In this document: positions 17,600-26,235 of the stretch, piece by piece | Numbering within the stretch: position 1 is the stretch's first letter | Layout: each line of letters begins with the position of its first letter | Source: Enterococcus sp. BWB1-3 | GTDB lineage: Bacteria > Bacillota > Bacilli > Lactobacillales > Enterococcaceae | Assembly: GCF_016745275.1 (NCBI RefSeq) | Contig: NZ_JADOEP010000002.1 | Location: 217,409-281,408, forward strand | Reading direction: 5' to 3' | DNA length: 64,000 nucleotides | Notes under the pieces: model-generated | The model's input: only the letters and a program-made list of their open reading frames with translations | Database searches by the model: none | What the model was told of the DNA's origin: nothing | Translations under genes and position numbers: made by a program

Positions 17600-17996
17600 T
17601 TTCTCCATCTTCTCCTAACGGGTCATCTACATTAGAATGACTGCCTTCTGCAGCTATCCCATAAGCTTTTCTATTTAGTTGAATTTCTGCTTCTTTCTGT
17701 TTCTTTAGCATCTCCATCACTTCTTCCGGATTATCAATATCATCAAGCCATCCTAAACTAATTAACAAAGGTATAAACTCTTGTGATTCTTTAATTTGGT
17801 TGATGATATCCGATCTATTTATAGGCAGATAAGGTTTAAAACGTATCATAGTGCCTTCTACATCCACCTTGTGACCTTTTACCGTTAAAATGTTTTGCAA
17901 TAGCTCTAACCGTTGAATAATGCCGTCTTCTAAATACCCGATTTTTATGGCTAAAACAAGCAGCAATCCAAATAGCTTATATTTCATGGCTTCCAC
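17592..17996 (-). CDS. Portal protein, exon 2
   Basis: 134 codons forming the C-terminal part of the SPP1 gp6-like portal. VEAMKYKLFGL directly continues the SG-VAMKYKL motif whose first half ends exon 1. The exon starts after an intron ending in G at 17997, which keeps the frame (338 + 134 codons = 472 residues, normal for the family). The C-terminus is acidic (HSNVDDPLGEDGEND). A GTG codon at 17999 is not a real start. Confidence 0.85.
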   Translation of the reverse strand: MEAMKYKLFGLLLVLAIKIGYLEDGIIQRLELLQNILTVKGHKVDVEGTMIRFKPYLPINRSDIINQIKESQEFIPLLISLGWLDDIDNPEEVMEMLKKQKEAEIQLNRKAYGIAAEGSHSNVDDPLGEDGEND

Positions 17997-18992
17997 CACT
18001 GTTATCGCAAAGGCTCTTTATCCTCTGCTTCTAGGAGTTTCCTCGCATTACGGTATGTCTTTTCATACCTAGGTCAGACTATCTCATCACCTACATCATT
18101 ACATGTTTAGGTGTCGGATTTCTTGGATATTTTTCCATACAAAAAAGCAATCGATCATGATTGCTTTGCTTAGGATACTTTATCTAGTCGTTAAACCTTC
18201 CGATGTTTTCACATTCGGAGTGGTAATTGATTAGCTTGTTGTTTTCTTTAACCAACGTTCATGATGAACCAGATTGTATTCGGAAGGTTCAAGACCTTCT
18301 TTTTTAATTGTGTAATATCTATACCTTAAAGTAGGGAAGCTTATATCATGTTTTAAGCCTATTTTATCTAGGTACTCTCGCAATGCAATACCGTTTACAA
18401 TTACATTTCTTCTTGTATTCCTTAGATTAATAGCAGGCGTTACGAATCTACAGTTATCAGGACCATAATTTTTGTTGTTATCAATTCTGTCCAACTGAAG
18501 TTCTGGTTTAAAACCGTTATCTTCACACCATGATAAAAAATTATTTATATCATGCCACTCATCTTCTACTTCAATACCTCTACCACCATAATGATTGTAA
18601 GCACTTTTTTTAGGATTGTAACATCTTGCCATCATTCCATTATAAGTGTCATAAGCGGGATGAAACCTCAATCCGTGTTTCGTGTTTCGTTTAACTAAAG
18701 TTTCTCTGTTTAAACATCCGCATGATTTAGTATTTCCTGTTTTAAGGCTATTCATCCTTACTTCTTTTTCATTACCACAATCACATTTTACCCAAGCATA
18801 CATAATAGCTTTTTTACTTGGTTCTTTCTTTGAATACATTTCTAGTACAGTTAATCTACCATATTTCATCATGCACACCTCCAACACCATTATAACATAT
18901 ATGACGTTGAATAGGTTATATAAATAACAGTTTAGCTTTCCAATTTTAACCCGATTATCATTAAGCTATTTCTAGCAAAAGGGGCAAAGTCT
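17997..18992 (-). ncRNA. Group I intron in the portal gene
   Basis: 996 bases interrupting the portal between NISG and VEAMKYKL. The 5' exon ends in U (CGGGU) and GCCC shortly inside can form P1 with a U-G pair at the splice site. The intron ends in G. Conserved core elements are visible on the minus strand: GGTTTAACGACTAGA (R-like, about 18180-18195) and GAGATAGTCTGACC (S-like, about 18075-18090), with GACTA pairing TAGTC as P7, then a P9-type hairpin GGTATG/CATACC. This resembles Gram-positive phage introns such as those of Twort and SPO1. Removal restores one continuous portal frame. Confidence 0.85.
18231..18872 (-). CDS. Intron-encoded HNH homing endonuclease
   Basis: 213 residues from the ATG at 18872 (GGAGGTG upstream), lying wholly inside the portal intron. 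An N-terminal zinc knuckle (CDCGNEKE, then CGCL) is followed by the HNH core: TYNGMMARCYNPKKSAY, HYGGRGIEV, then QLDRIDNNKNYGPDNCRFVT. A C-terminal DNA-binding part follows. This architecture is typical of phage homing endonucleases in group I introns, which cut intronless alleles and spread the intron. It looks intact. Confidence 0.9.
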   Translation of the reverse strand: MMKYGRLTVLEMYSKKEPSKKAIMYAWVKCDCGNEKEVRMNSLKTGNTKSCGCLNRETLVKRNTKHGLRFHPAYDTYNGMMARCYNPKKSAYNHYGGRGIEVEDEWHDINNFLSWCEDNGFKPELQLDRIDNNKNYGPDNCRFVTPAINLRNTRRNVIVNGIALREYLDKIGLKHDISFPTLRYRYYTIKKEGLEPSEYNLVHHERWLKKTTS

Positions 18993-20006
18993 ACCCGATA
19001 TGTTACCCGCAAATTGTTCATCGTTTAAATTTGGAACATAGGTCGTTTTATGAAAATCATCCAGTAGTGAATCTGCTAAAGTTTGGACCTCAGATTCCTG
19101 AAACGTATTAGTCACATACTCAGCACCTGTTCCATGCTCTTTGGCAGGAGCTTGAATTACATACTGACCATTCACTTTTTCTGGTTCTTCCTCAGGCAAG
19201 CCAAATCCATAGAGGAACATAATCGCTTTAACAAAATTCTCCTTGTCCTTAATGCGATCGGTTTGTAAAAGATTGTATTTATCAATCTGAGAGAGCTGCT
19301 GCTCGTAATCACCTTGTTTTTCTTCGTTATTTCTAAATTCAACAACTGGAACAGCTTGATAAAAATGTTCTTTGAATTTCGGCTGTTTGATCATATTATT
19401 CTGAGATAATTTTTTTGTCCTAGATAAATAAGTAATTACCCCTTTTTCAGTGTATACAGAGATTTCCCAAAACTTTTCTCTTTTAAGATCCCTTTTTTCA
19501 ATCATTCGAACAGCAAAAAGCTTTGCACGTTCAATCGTATCATCTACCACTAAAAACATGCCTCGAGGATCGATCCAAGATATTTTCGGCACAGTTTCAT
19601 TCGTTCCTGATTTAAGAGACAGATAGTGCAATTCCAACCCTACGCCCATTGTTGACAGACCTTTTTCGAGTTCTTTATCATGCTTCTTTATTCTCATTTT
19701 TTCCAAAACATCTAAGATGGGCTGTATTTCTTTACCTTTTGCTGCTGTATAAGAAATCGGCGACCCTACAATAAAACCAATCATCATGTCTGTAACGTAC
19801 TTTGCATTATTTACGAATACCTCCCCTCTTTCGTGTGGAGTGGTTTGCGGTTCTTCATTTAATTTATGCGGGTTCCCTTCGTAGTAATCAAACAGCATTT
19901 TCAAACGAGGGATTTCTTTCTCGTGTTCCTCAATACAAAAATTAATTACTTCAAAACTTGGATTATTGATATCTCCAGCTAGTTCTCTATCAATAGCTAT
20001 AGCCAT
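18993..20006 (-). CDS. Portal protein, exon 1
   Basis: 338 codons from the ATG at 20006 (AAAGGAG site) to the splice site after GGT. Motifs of the SPP1 gp6-like portal family are clear: RLKMLFDYYEGNPHKLN, then NNAKYVTDMMIGFIVGSPIS, then the C-terminal VPNLNDEQFAGNISG. It continues in exon 2 at 17996. Without splicing, translation would run into the intron and stop six codons on, losing the C-terminal clip region. It lies 14 bases after terL. The 12-fold ring is the DNA gate of the capsid. Confidence 0.88.
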
Positions 20007-20020
20007 TGCTCCACTCCTTT

Positions 20021-21451
20021 CTAATTCAGCCAAGACGGACGATTTGTAATCTTAGCTATTCTGCTCGGAGGCTCGTAAAAGGCAAGTGTCAATGCATCTG
20101 CGATATCCGGGCTTCCTACATTTCTCTTTTTCATGTCATCTTTACTTTCAAGTCGGATCTTACCTCGACTCGTTAACTTAAATTTCCGAGTGCTCAGTTC
20201 TTTTATTAGTGCACTGTTGTTCGGTAGCTCAATGATTGGCTCACCGCCATTTAAATTACTAGTCATGTTCTCTTCCAGCAATTCTTTAACGTTTCCCCAT
20301 ATTTGAGTACCCAAATTATCGTAATAATCATCTGTGGCACTGGAACCGTTATTTACAGGTATGATTTCAAAAGGCAGTTTTTCGTCTTCTACAATTTCTG
20401 ACAAGCGGTCAGTAACACCTCCGCCAACTCCAGTATCATCAACCTTAATGATTATCTTAGAAAGAGTCGGGTATTTACTCATCAAATCTTTTGCCATCTT
20501 TATTACATAGCCAGTTGTTTTCATCGTGTCTTGTTTGGAATACTTTTCATATTCCAGTGCCTTCATAGCAAGTCGTGGAAAGAGTATTGTTAGGTCATCC
20601 CCAAATCTGGCAACATCGACACCGATATGAGCTGTTTTTACATTTTTAATTTGGTGGTCCTTCAGTTTCTTTCCAGAAGCAAGTTCAACAATTTCCAAAC
20701 TGATAAACGAATCCAAAGCACCTTTAGGAAACTCACCATAGATTCGAACACGTACTACATCACTATCCTTGCCATATTTATTAATCAGCATGTCGATGTT
20801 GTCTTGATTTGTTCGCTTGCTGTCATAGCTTGAGACTTTGTGACATTTGTATTTTTCGCGGTCAACTGTGTGAGAATCATGAAACACACCTTCGATCCGG
20901 TTCGGATTGCCGCACATCAGCAGTTTATTATTCCCTCCGGATAAAGTACCCAAGATTGCTTCCATAATTGGATCTGCTACACCAGAAGCCTCATCAACAA
21001 CAAAGAGCATGTTATCTTCATGAAATCCCTGCATATTCTCAGGTTTAGTAGCTGTCTTTGCAGTAGCAAACCACCGTTTTTCATCACCAACCATGTAAAT
21101 TTTAGTTTTAGTCCACTTGAGGACATTTTTGATCAAGCTGTGGTCTAACCATTTAGCAATCTCAGCCCACAGCACATCATATAGCTGTTGCATTGTTGGT
21201 GCGGTTGCTACCACTTTCGCATAAGGAAAACATGTTAAAAACCATATGATTGCCCCAGCTTCTAATGCTGTTTTTCCGACACCTTGACCCGATCGAACTG
21301 AAATTCTTGGATGCTTGGCTAAGTCCAACAATACTTCTTTTTGCCAGTCGTCAGGTTCCATTAGAAGGATATCTTCAAAGAAAGCAACCGGGTCGGTTCG
21401 ATAATATTCGATAGCATCTGCCAAATCTGAAAAAGGAGTAATTTCATTCAT
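20021..21451 (-). CDS. terL: Terminase large subunit
   Basis: 476 residues. The ATPase domain has Walker A SGQGVGKT (about 54-61) and Walker B MLFVVDEA. The RNase H-like nuclease domain has GVDVARFGDD, VDDTGVGGG and the final SPDIADAL. It cuts concatemers and pumps DNA into the capsid through the portal. It overlaps terS by 8 bases and is complete. Confidence 0.96.
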   Translation of the reverse strand: MNEITPFSDLADAIEYYRTDPVAFFEDILLMEPDDWQKEVLLDLAKHPRISVRSGQGVGKTALEAGAIIWFLTCFPYAKVVATAPTMQQLYDVLWAEIAKWLDHSLIKNVLKWTKTKIYMVGDEKRWFATAKTATKPENMQGFHEDNMLFVVDEASGVADPIMEAILGTLSGGNNKLLMCGNPNRIEGVFHDSHTVDREKYKCHKVSSYDSKRTNQDNIDMLINKYGKDSDVVRVRIYGEFPKGALDSFISLEIVELASGKKLKDHQIKNVKTAHIGVDVARFGDDLTILFPRLAMKALEYEKYSKQDTMKTTGYVIKMAKDLMSKYPTLSKIIIKVDDTGVGGGVTDRLSEIVEDEKLPFEIIPVNNGSSATDDYYDNLGTQIWGNVKELLEENMTSNLNGGEPIIELPNNSALIKELSTRKFKLTSRGKIRLESKDDMKKRNVGSPDIADALTLAFYEPPSRIAKITNRPSWLN

Positions 21452-22286
21452 ATGAATTCACTCTCCTGTTTGCAGCTTCTAATACAGCTGTCTTCCAATC
21501 AGTTGCATCTTCATTTCCAGCGCTAGAACCCTTTAGTTCCTCAATTTCAGCTTTCAACTTACCTATTTGTTGATTCATGAGTTCATTTCTATTTTCATAT
21601 AACAAAGCTTCCTGCAGTTGTTTAACTGATCGTGTCAACTGATTACTAATACGAGTCAAAGCCTCTTCGATAGAAAGAATGTCGTTAATTTTCCTGAAAG
21701 TCTTCTCTTTCATTTCTGTCATTTGGAGTTCAGGAATAGAGATTTCAACTTGCTTACCTTTTCCCTCGACAACCTCTCTACGATCACGAAGTTCATACAA
21801 GATTTGTTGCTCTTTTTGATTGAGTCCCTTCTCTGCATCGCTAATGCGTTTCATCATTCGTCGCTGTCTGATTTTTAGAATCTTAATTTCTTCAGACAAA
21901 ACAAAAAAAGGATCATCACTCATAGTTGAGTAAATGTTCCTCTCATCTTCTGACAACATATCAAAGAATATGGTTTCATGCTCTCCCGTTTTCACAGCAT
22001 TTTTATTCCCGATTGGTGGAGAAGCCCGGCTATTCCCCTTATTTCCTTTAGCATTTTGGTTGCCTGGAGGAGCCCCGACTTTTTTTGTAGTACTACATTC
22101 ATCATTTGAAGTACTGCAATTGTCGTTTCGTAGTACTTCATTCCATTTATCTCGTGATTTCCACGCCGAAATAGTTTTTTCCGGAACATCCAAAAGAGAG
22201 GCAAGCTTTCGATTGCTTATCTCTCCGTTACGTTCTATAAATATTTTCAGTGCTTCATCACGACGTGGGTCTCTTTTTCTAGCCAT
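21444..22286 (-). CDS. terS: Terminase small subunit
   Basis: 280 residues. The N-terminal helix-turn-helix (NRKLASLLDVPEKTISAWKS) resembles DNA-binding small terminases of PBSX type. Next come a glycine/asparagine-rich linker (GAPPGNQNAKGNKGN) and a long coiled coil (about 150-260) for oligomerisation. It recognises phage DNA for packaging. It is the first gene of the packaging cluster apart from a small upstream ORF. Confidence 0.88.
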   Translation of the reverse strand: MARKRDPRRDEALKIFIERNGEISNRKLASLLDVPEKTISAWKSRDKWNEVLRNDNCSTSNDECSTTKKVGAPPGNQNAKGNKGNSRASPPIGNKNAVKTGEHETIFFDMLSEDERNIYSTMSDDPFFVLSEEIKILKIRQRRMMKRISDAEKGLNQKEQQILYELRDRREVVEGKGKQVEISIPELQMTEMKEKTFRKINDILSIEEALTRISNQLTRSVKQLQEALLYENRNELMNQQIGKLKAEIEELKGSSAGNEDATDWKTAVLEAANRRVNSYE

Positions 22287-22357
22287 TCATTACTACACCA
22301 CCTCACGATCATAGATTTTGAGTTTTGTTTCAGTTATCTTCTTTTATCCTAAGTTAT

Positions 22358-22594
22358 TTATTTTTCAATTTCTTTCAACATCAAATCCGCTTCGATCAAA
22401 ACTTTTAAATCTGAAATGCTGTTTAACTTTATATCTCCAGCTTTTAGATTTTTCAGCCATTGGCCTAACGCAACACGAATAATCTTCTTGTATTCATCGA
22501 TTGATTCAGCTTTTTCCAATGCCTTCTCGATTTCATATTTCAACTGTTTTGCTTGGTCATCTATAAACTGAAATTCGTCATTATTGCTTTTCAT
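22358..22594 (-). CDS. Small helical phage protein upstream of terS
   Basis: 78 residues, charged and helical (DQAKQLKYEIEKALEKAES), without cysteine motifs. I do not recognise it. It lies between a hairpin-rich gap and terS in the late operon and is probably co-transcribed with packaging genes. Confidence 0.6.
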   Translation of the reverse strand: MKSNNDEFQFIDDQAKQLKYEIEKALEKAESIDEYKKIIRVALGQWLKNLKAGDIKLNSISDLKVLIEADLMLKEIEK

Positions 22595-22628
22595 TTGTGA
22601 AACGCCTCCCGCTATGTTTAAATAGTGA

Positions 22629-22674
22629 AAGACACTGAGTTGTCAAAACCTCGCGAGGTAGTTCTCAGTGTCTT
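22629..22674. other. Long hairpin with nested palindrome before terS cluster
   Basis: Arms AAGACACTGAG (22629-22639) and CTCAGTGTCTT (22664-22674) enclose the perfect 10-bp palindrome CCTCGCGAGG at 22649-22658. A further small hairpin GTGC-GAA-GCAC lies just beside it. It could be a terminator for queT or a packaging (cos/pac) signal near terS; the sequence does not decide. Confidence 0.5.
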
Positions 22675-22700
22675 CGGGGTGCTTCGCACTTTGTAGAAAG

Positions 22701-22722
22701 GGCTGGTGTTAGCGCATCAGCC
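22701..22722 (+). terminator. Plus-strand terminator-like hairpin
   Basis: GGCTGGTG (22701-22708) pairs with CATCAGCC (22715-22722) around a 6-base loop, followed by TCTTTTTATT on the plus strand. No plus-strand gene is evident upstream, so it may end a short unannotated transcript or mark the edge of the inserted queT cassette. Confidence 0.45.
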
Positions 22723-22727
22723 TCTTT

Positions 22728-23207
22728 TTATTTGGTTAAGTCATAACGTTTAGAAATTACTTTCATCAAGATTATTCCAAGAATTTGTGATCCTAACTGT
22801 CCTAAAGCTACAGTGAACCATGTCATTAAAAATGGTAAATTAAGAACAAGGTTTAACTCAATCGCAACTAAGAAAGTAAAAAAAGTAGCTGAGATTGCTA
22901 CGACAAGTTGCTTTATGAATTGATTTTTAATATTTTTATTTATAAAAATTGCAGCTCCTAAACCTAAAATAGATGTCCCTACTCCAAATACCAAATCATA
23001 CCAGCCAAGTGGACTAAACATATTTGCGATAAACACTCCTAAAATAATTCCAAAGTAGTATTTTTTATTAAATGCTACTAGCTGATAAAGTGTGTTTGAT
23101 AATCGTAGTTGAATTGCTCCAAAACTTGCTGCACCTAGCACTGTATTTATCACAACATACAACGCTGCTATTATTCCATTGATTGCAATATTTTTCTGTT
23201 TCTTCAT
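22728..23207 (-). CDS. queT: Queuosine-precursor transporter QueT
   Basis: 159 residues from the ATG at 23207, which overlaps the stop of the DpdA-like gene (ATGA). It has five to six membrane segments. The family pattern is clear: NTVLGAASFGAIQLRLSNTL, LGVFIANMFSPLGWYDLVFG and a final LGSQILGI. QueT is the substrate-binding S component of an energy-coupling transporter for preQ0/preQ1-like bases and uses the host ECF module. In a prophage, directly coupled to a transglycosylase-like gene, it probably supplies deazaguanine for DNA modification rather than tRNA. Confidence 0.9.
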   Translation of the reverse strand: MKKQKNIAINGIIAALYVVINTVLGAASFGAIQLRLSNTLYQLVAFNKKYYFGIILGVFIANMFSPLGWYDLVFGVGTSILGLGAAIFINKNIKNQFIKQLVVAISATFFTFLVAIELNLVLNLPFLMTWFTVALGQLGSQILGIILMKVISKRYDLTK

Positions 23208-23968
23208 GTGTTTCTTCCTTTCGCATCGATAAAATGTTGATATCTTATCCATTCTTTTAAATTGTTTGTATGAAGATTTTTTCTAATTCCTCTTTTGCTT
23301 TTAGGCTTTTCCTTAGAAATCATTTTTTCACCATCAAAAATGGCGCGTTTTCCAAATCTCTCGCCACCAGTCCAAGTGGACGAATCAACACTATAAAAAC
23401 CGTACTGATAAGCATCTTGCCTCGTAAAAGCTAATCCGTGGACCTTGGTGTCTCTTTGGTTAGCGTACTTGACCATATTTTTTACTTTGTCATATTCACT
23501 TTGCTTGATTTCTCTATTTCCTAAACCGCCGATACAGATATAGTCATAATGAGATACAATTTCTTTGTAGGCTTCTATCCCTCTTGATTTATGCCAAACT
23601 GGAACACATTTCTTTCCCGTTTCTTTTTCAAGACGTTCTCTATAATCAAGGACCTTCTCATAACCTACAACAGAATCAATATCTAGTTCGATAAAATATT
23701 TAATATCATGTTTATTAATAAAAGCAATGTAAGAGTCTAAATATGTTTCAAAATCTATGCTTTTCGACTTACTTGAAAAAAGTGTAAAAGCTCCACTATC
23801 AAGCAAAAAATCTCCAGATTCATTCCTTTCAAGAATTAGCTTAAGTAATTCAGGGCGTTTCTCAATATTTTTAAGATAAAAAAAAGAACAAAGTACATAT
23901 TTGCTCATATTTACTAACTCCCAATCTGCGACACTTCCATTATCGAAACTTGCTAACATAAGCTTCAT
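23204..23968 (-). CDS. dpdA: DpdA-like TGT-fold DNA transglycosylase
   Basis: 254 residues; the start at 23968 overlaps the ParB-like stop as ATGA (23986 is an alternative). A TIM-barrel pattern with FLLDSGAFTLF (like DSGGF of tRNA-guanine transglycosylases), ELDIDSVVGY, VPVWHKSRG, ICIGGLGNRE, then KVHGLAFT and VDSSTWTGGERFG matches phage DpdA-type proteins. These swap guanine in DNA for a 7-deazaguanine base. It is flanked by ParB-like and QueT genes. No synthesis genes (queC/D/E/F) are in the window. Confidence 0.78.
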   Translation of the reverse strand: MKLMLASFDNGSVADWELVNMSKYVLCSFFYLKNIEKRPELLKLILERNESGDFLLDSGAFTLFSSKSKSIDFETYLDSYIAFINKHDIKYFIELDIDSVVGYEKVLDYRERLEKETGKKCVPVWHKSRGIEAYKEIVSHYDYICIGGLGNREIKQSEYDKVKNMVKYANQRDTKVHGLAFTRQDAYQYGFYSVDSSTWTGGERFGKRAIFDGEKMISKEKPKSKRGIRKNLHTNNLKEWIRYQHFIDAKGRNT

Positions 23969-24567
23969 AGTGTATTTACCAGCCATTCAACAAAAGTAAG
24001 ATTTGATTCTGCTTCATTGAACTTCTTGTAACTTCTATCCATTGTTGAAACATCTTCTCTGGTAATCTTAATACTAGTTTCGCCCCACGACATTCTTTCT
24101 GCAGTTTCTTTAGGGGTTTCTACATTTAAATCTTCATATAGTTCTTCAATCTGTATTTCCTCATTTGAAAACAATGATAGTAGCTCTTCGATTTCAAACT
24201 CTGAAAAACCTGTCAAAGTCAAAAGTTCAGTATCTAACTCTGATATTAGTTTTGCCAATTTAACATTTTCCCATTTACCCTCAATCTTATTGAGAGCTAA
24301 ATTAAGCGTCTTTTCTTTCTCGATAGGCAAATCTACAACAGATACCTCTATCTGGTCACAGAGACAAATTTGTTGAGCTACAGCTACACGTTGATGACCA
24401 CCGACTAAGTTTCCAGTTTGTTTATTGAAAATTGGTGGATCGACAAACCCAAACTCTTCTAATGATCGTTTTAAACTTTCATATTCTTCCATTCCAGGTT
24501 CCAGATTAATTCTAGGATTATATTCTGCCGGTTTCAGTTCTGATAATTTCATTTTTGCTATTTCCAT
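23965..24567 (-). CDS. ParB/Srx-fold protein linked to DpdA
   Basis: 200 residues. Residues 1-115 form a ParB-like N-terminal domain (SELKPAEYNPRINLEPGMEE, then FGFVDPPIFN, then LVGGHQRVAVAQ). The C-terminal half is acidic and helical and ends FVEWLVNTL. ParB-like proteins of this kind often accompany phage DNA-modifying enzymes and may give sequence specificity or NTPase/nuclease activity. The gene overlaps the small upstream ORF at a TAATG and the DpdA-like gene at ATGA. Confidence 0.8.
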   Translation of the reverse strand: MEIAKMKLSELKPAEYNPRINLEPGMEEYESLKRSLEEFGFVDPPIFNKQTGNLVGGHQRVAVAQQICLCDQIEVSVVDLPIEKEKTLNLALNKIEGKWENVKLAKLISELDTELLTLTGFSEFEIEELLSLFSNEEIQIEELYEDLNVETPKETAERMSWGETSIKITREDVSTMDRSYKKFNEAESNLTFVEWLVNTL

Positions 24568-24770
24568 TATGATTCCTCCGTATAAAAATAGAGTGGTAAT
24601 AAGTAATTAGCCACTCTGAATTCAGTATATTTTCTTTGTCTAGGATTTTCCAACAATGTTTTTGGTCGTTTAAACGTTGTATATTCTCGATCTTTTTCAA
24701 CGATCTCGCAATTTAACTCAGGTTCCGTATATTGCCGACGATTCCAAGCTAATTTTACTTTTGCAATCAT
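24567..24770 (-). CDS. Small unknown first gene of the ParB/DpdA/QueT cassette
   Basis: 67 residues, basic (NRRQYTEPELNCEIVEKDRE, then FKRPKTLLENPRQRKYTEF). AGGAG precedes the ATG. Its stop overlaps the start of the ParB-like gene. It is unknown and may belong to the modification cassette. Confidence 0.6.
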   Translation of the reverse strand: MIAKVKLAWNRRQYTEPELNCEIVEKDREYTTFKRPKTLLENPRQRKYTEFRVANYLLPLYFYTEES

Positions 24771-24885
24771 AGATGATTCTCCTCTGTCTATTTTTCGACA
24801 CTATCATAATAACATCAAATTACCGAACCTAATCAGTACATTTACTGGATATTTTCCGTACTAGAACCCGATAAAAAACCGATTT
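24771..24885 (-). promoter_or_regulatory. Probable late promoter region downstream of arpU
   Basis: The gap between arpU and the late genes. On the minus strand it holds an inverted repeat AGTAC-N18-GTACT and an AT-rich -10-like TATGAT about 30 bases from the next gene, without a good -35. That layout suits an activator-dependent late promoter recognised by ArpU. This is inference from position. Confidence 0.4.
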
Positions 24886-25356
24886 CTAACGGAATTCTAC
24901 AAGATCGAGTGCATCAGCGAACTGTATGATAGCCAATGCAGCATCCTGTGACACTAGATCCTCACTCACATTCAGCCGCTGAGCACACATATAGACGGCA
25001 TCTCCTTTTATGTAACGATCGTAGAAAACCCGCTTACGCCTTTCGCAAATATCTGGCTTGAATGGATGCTGAATAGCAGAATAGCCCATGATGAAAAGAT
25101 TGTGGAGATTCTCGAAATTCTCCTTTGCTTCCTCGTTCTCAATCAATATCTGTTCAGCCTCGGCATTATTTCCAATGCTGGTAGCAGGAGGAACCAAAGA
25201 AAAACTTGAGGTTATTTTTGGTTCCCGTGGCTGACCATAGCGTGATCTTGCTGCAAGATACGCTTTTAGAAACACCCCTACGTTGTATTTTGTCCGATCA
25301 AGATTGACGTCTTTTGGATCTGGAGTTTCATATTTGCTAACATCAAATAAGACCAT
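24886..25356 (-). CDS. arpU: ArpU-family late transcription regulator
   Basis: 156 residues. Family features include the N-terminal KNV-type acidic start, FLKAYLAARSRYGQPREPKI, then FIMGYSAIQHPFKPDICERR and a sigma-factor-like C-terminal segment (KGDAVYMCAQRLNVSEDLVS). ArpU-like proteins activate late phage genes. AAGGAG precedes the start. It sits between the early operon and the late region, as expected. Confidence 0.88.
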   Translation of the reverse strand: MVLFDVSKYETPDPKDVNLDRTKYNVGVFLKAYLAARSRYGQPREPKITSSFSLVPPATSIGNNAEAEQILIENEEAKENFENLHNLFIMGYSAIQHPFKPDICERRKRVFYDRYIKGDAVYMCAQRLNVSEDLVSQDAALAIIQFADALDLVEFR

Positions 25357-25420
25357 GCTCCTTGATTCCTCCTATTGTGTTATAATTTAGCTGTCGGGCT
25401 GGGAGGAATCTCGGCTTTTT

Positions 25421-25603
25421 TTATTTCTCAGTTACTAATCCAGAATCAACTAAGTTTTTCAGGTATCTTAGTTGTTGTTTAATATACGGTTCTTCTTTAC
25501 AGCACTGCAAGCGATAATTAACATCAGTTAGAATTTCTAAAGGAAAATCATATTTTTCAACTAAACTGTTGATTTCATCAATAGCTGCCAAAATAGCTGC
25601 CAA
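25421..25603 (-). CDS. Small phage protein (DUF6877-like)
   Basis: 60 residues with the pattern NSLVEKYDFPLEILTDVNYR then YIKQQLRYLKNLV, seen in a family of short early phage proteins that I recall as DUF6877. Function is unknown. Confidence 0.6.
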   Translation of the reverse strand: MAAILAAIDEINSLVEKYDFPLEILTDVNYRLQCCKEEPYIKQQLRYLKNLVDSGLVTEK

Positions 25604-25645
25604 TGGCTATCACCTCTTTTCCTTTCAAATCCCCCTCTCTTTTAT

Positions 25646-26137
25646 TTAAACGCCACTTCTAAATGTTCGCTTGATCTCTTTCGCAAATAATGAATTGAGT
25701 TCATGATTCTTTGCGTCAATTCCTGATGAAGTTGCTGATCCTATTGTTGCTGAAATCATCTGTGAAGCAGCTTGTTTGATTACCCTTTCTTCTAAAAGTT
25801 TTTTCACTTCTTTGTACAATTCCCCTTTCGGAACAAAATTGAATTTGTATTTTTCAAAAAAGAGATCGTTCGACATTTGAAAGTAATCTAAAGCTAATTC
25901 AAATTTTGAATAGCTTTCGTAATATCCATACTTCGCTTTATAGTGACTCATATTAAAATCTTTGACAGTAGCTAGGTTCTTTTCTTCCACACGCATATCA
26001 AGAGCTGCTTTCTTGGCTGACTCCATATTCGGCTTGTCAGTGCAAATTCTTAATATTTTTTCTAATGCGATCGTTTGGCTTAATTCATCGCCTAATGCTT
26101 CAATGGCTAATACTGCTATTTTTGAAAGTTTACTCAT
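25646..26137 (-). CDS. Unknown early phage protein
   Basis: 163 residues, basic and helical with a small hydrophobic segment near 130-140 (QMISATIGSATSSG). Not recognised. An AAGGAG ribosome binding site lies inside the preceding 31-residue ORF. It is in the early operon just before the arpU region. Confidence 0.6.
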   Translation of the reverse strand: MSKLSKIAVLAIEALGDELSQTIALEKILRICTDKPNMESAKKAALDMRVEEKNLATVKDFNMSHYKAKYGYYESYSKFELALDYFQMSNDLFFEKYKFNFVPKGELYKEVKKLLEERVIKQAASQMISATIGSATSSGIDAKNHELNSLFAKEIKRTFRSGV

Positions 26138-26139
26138 TT

Positions 26140-26235
26140 TTATCTCTCCTTATCTTTATAATCTTTAAAAGCTACATAGATAAACTCTGCTGCTATTAAT
26201 GTAATGAGCAGAGCTGTTAAGACTTCGAAGCTCAT
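26140..26235 (-). CDS. 31-residue membrane micro-protein
   Basis: A short ORF MSFEVLTALLITLIAAEFIY followed by VAFKDYKDKER. It has one membrane helix and a charged tail. Its ATG overlaps the stop of the upstream gene (ATGA), and its 3' end carries the ribosome binding site of the next gene, so it is well integrated in the operon. Similar one-helix proteins occur in Lactobacillales phages. Function is unknown. Confidence 0.6.
   Translation of the reverse strand: MSFEVLTALLITLIAAEFIYVAFKDYKDKER

Noticed and set aside
17592..20006. Portal frameshift or assembly error instead of an intron
   Set aside because: The gap is about 1 kb, contains an intact HNH gene and group I core elements, and splicing restores the exact frame.
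23968..24060. preQ1 riboswitch controlling queT
   Set aside because: queT has no leader of its own; it overlaps the upstream gene, and no preQ1-type hairpin with an A-rich tail was seen upstream of the cassette.
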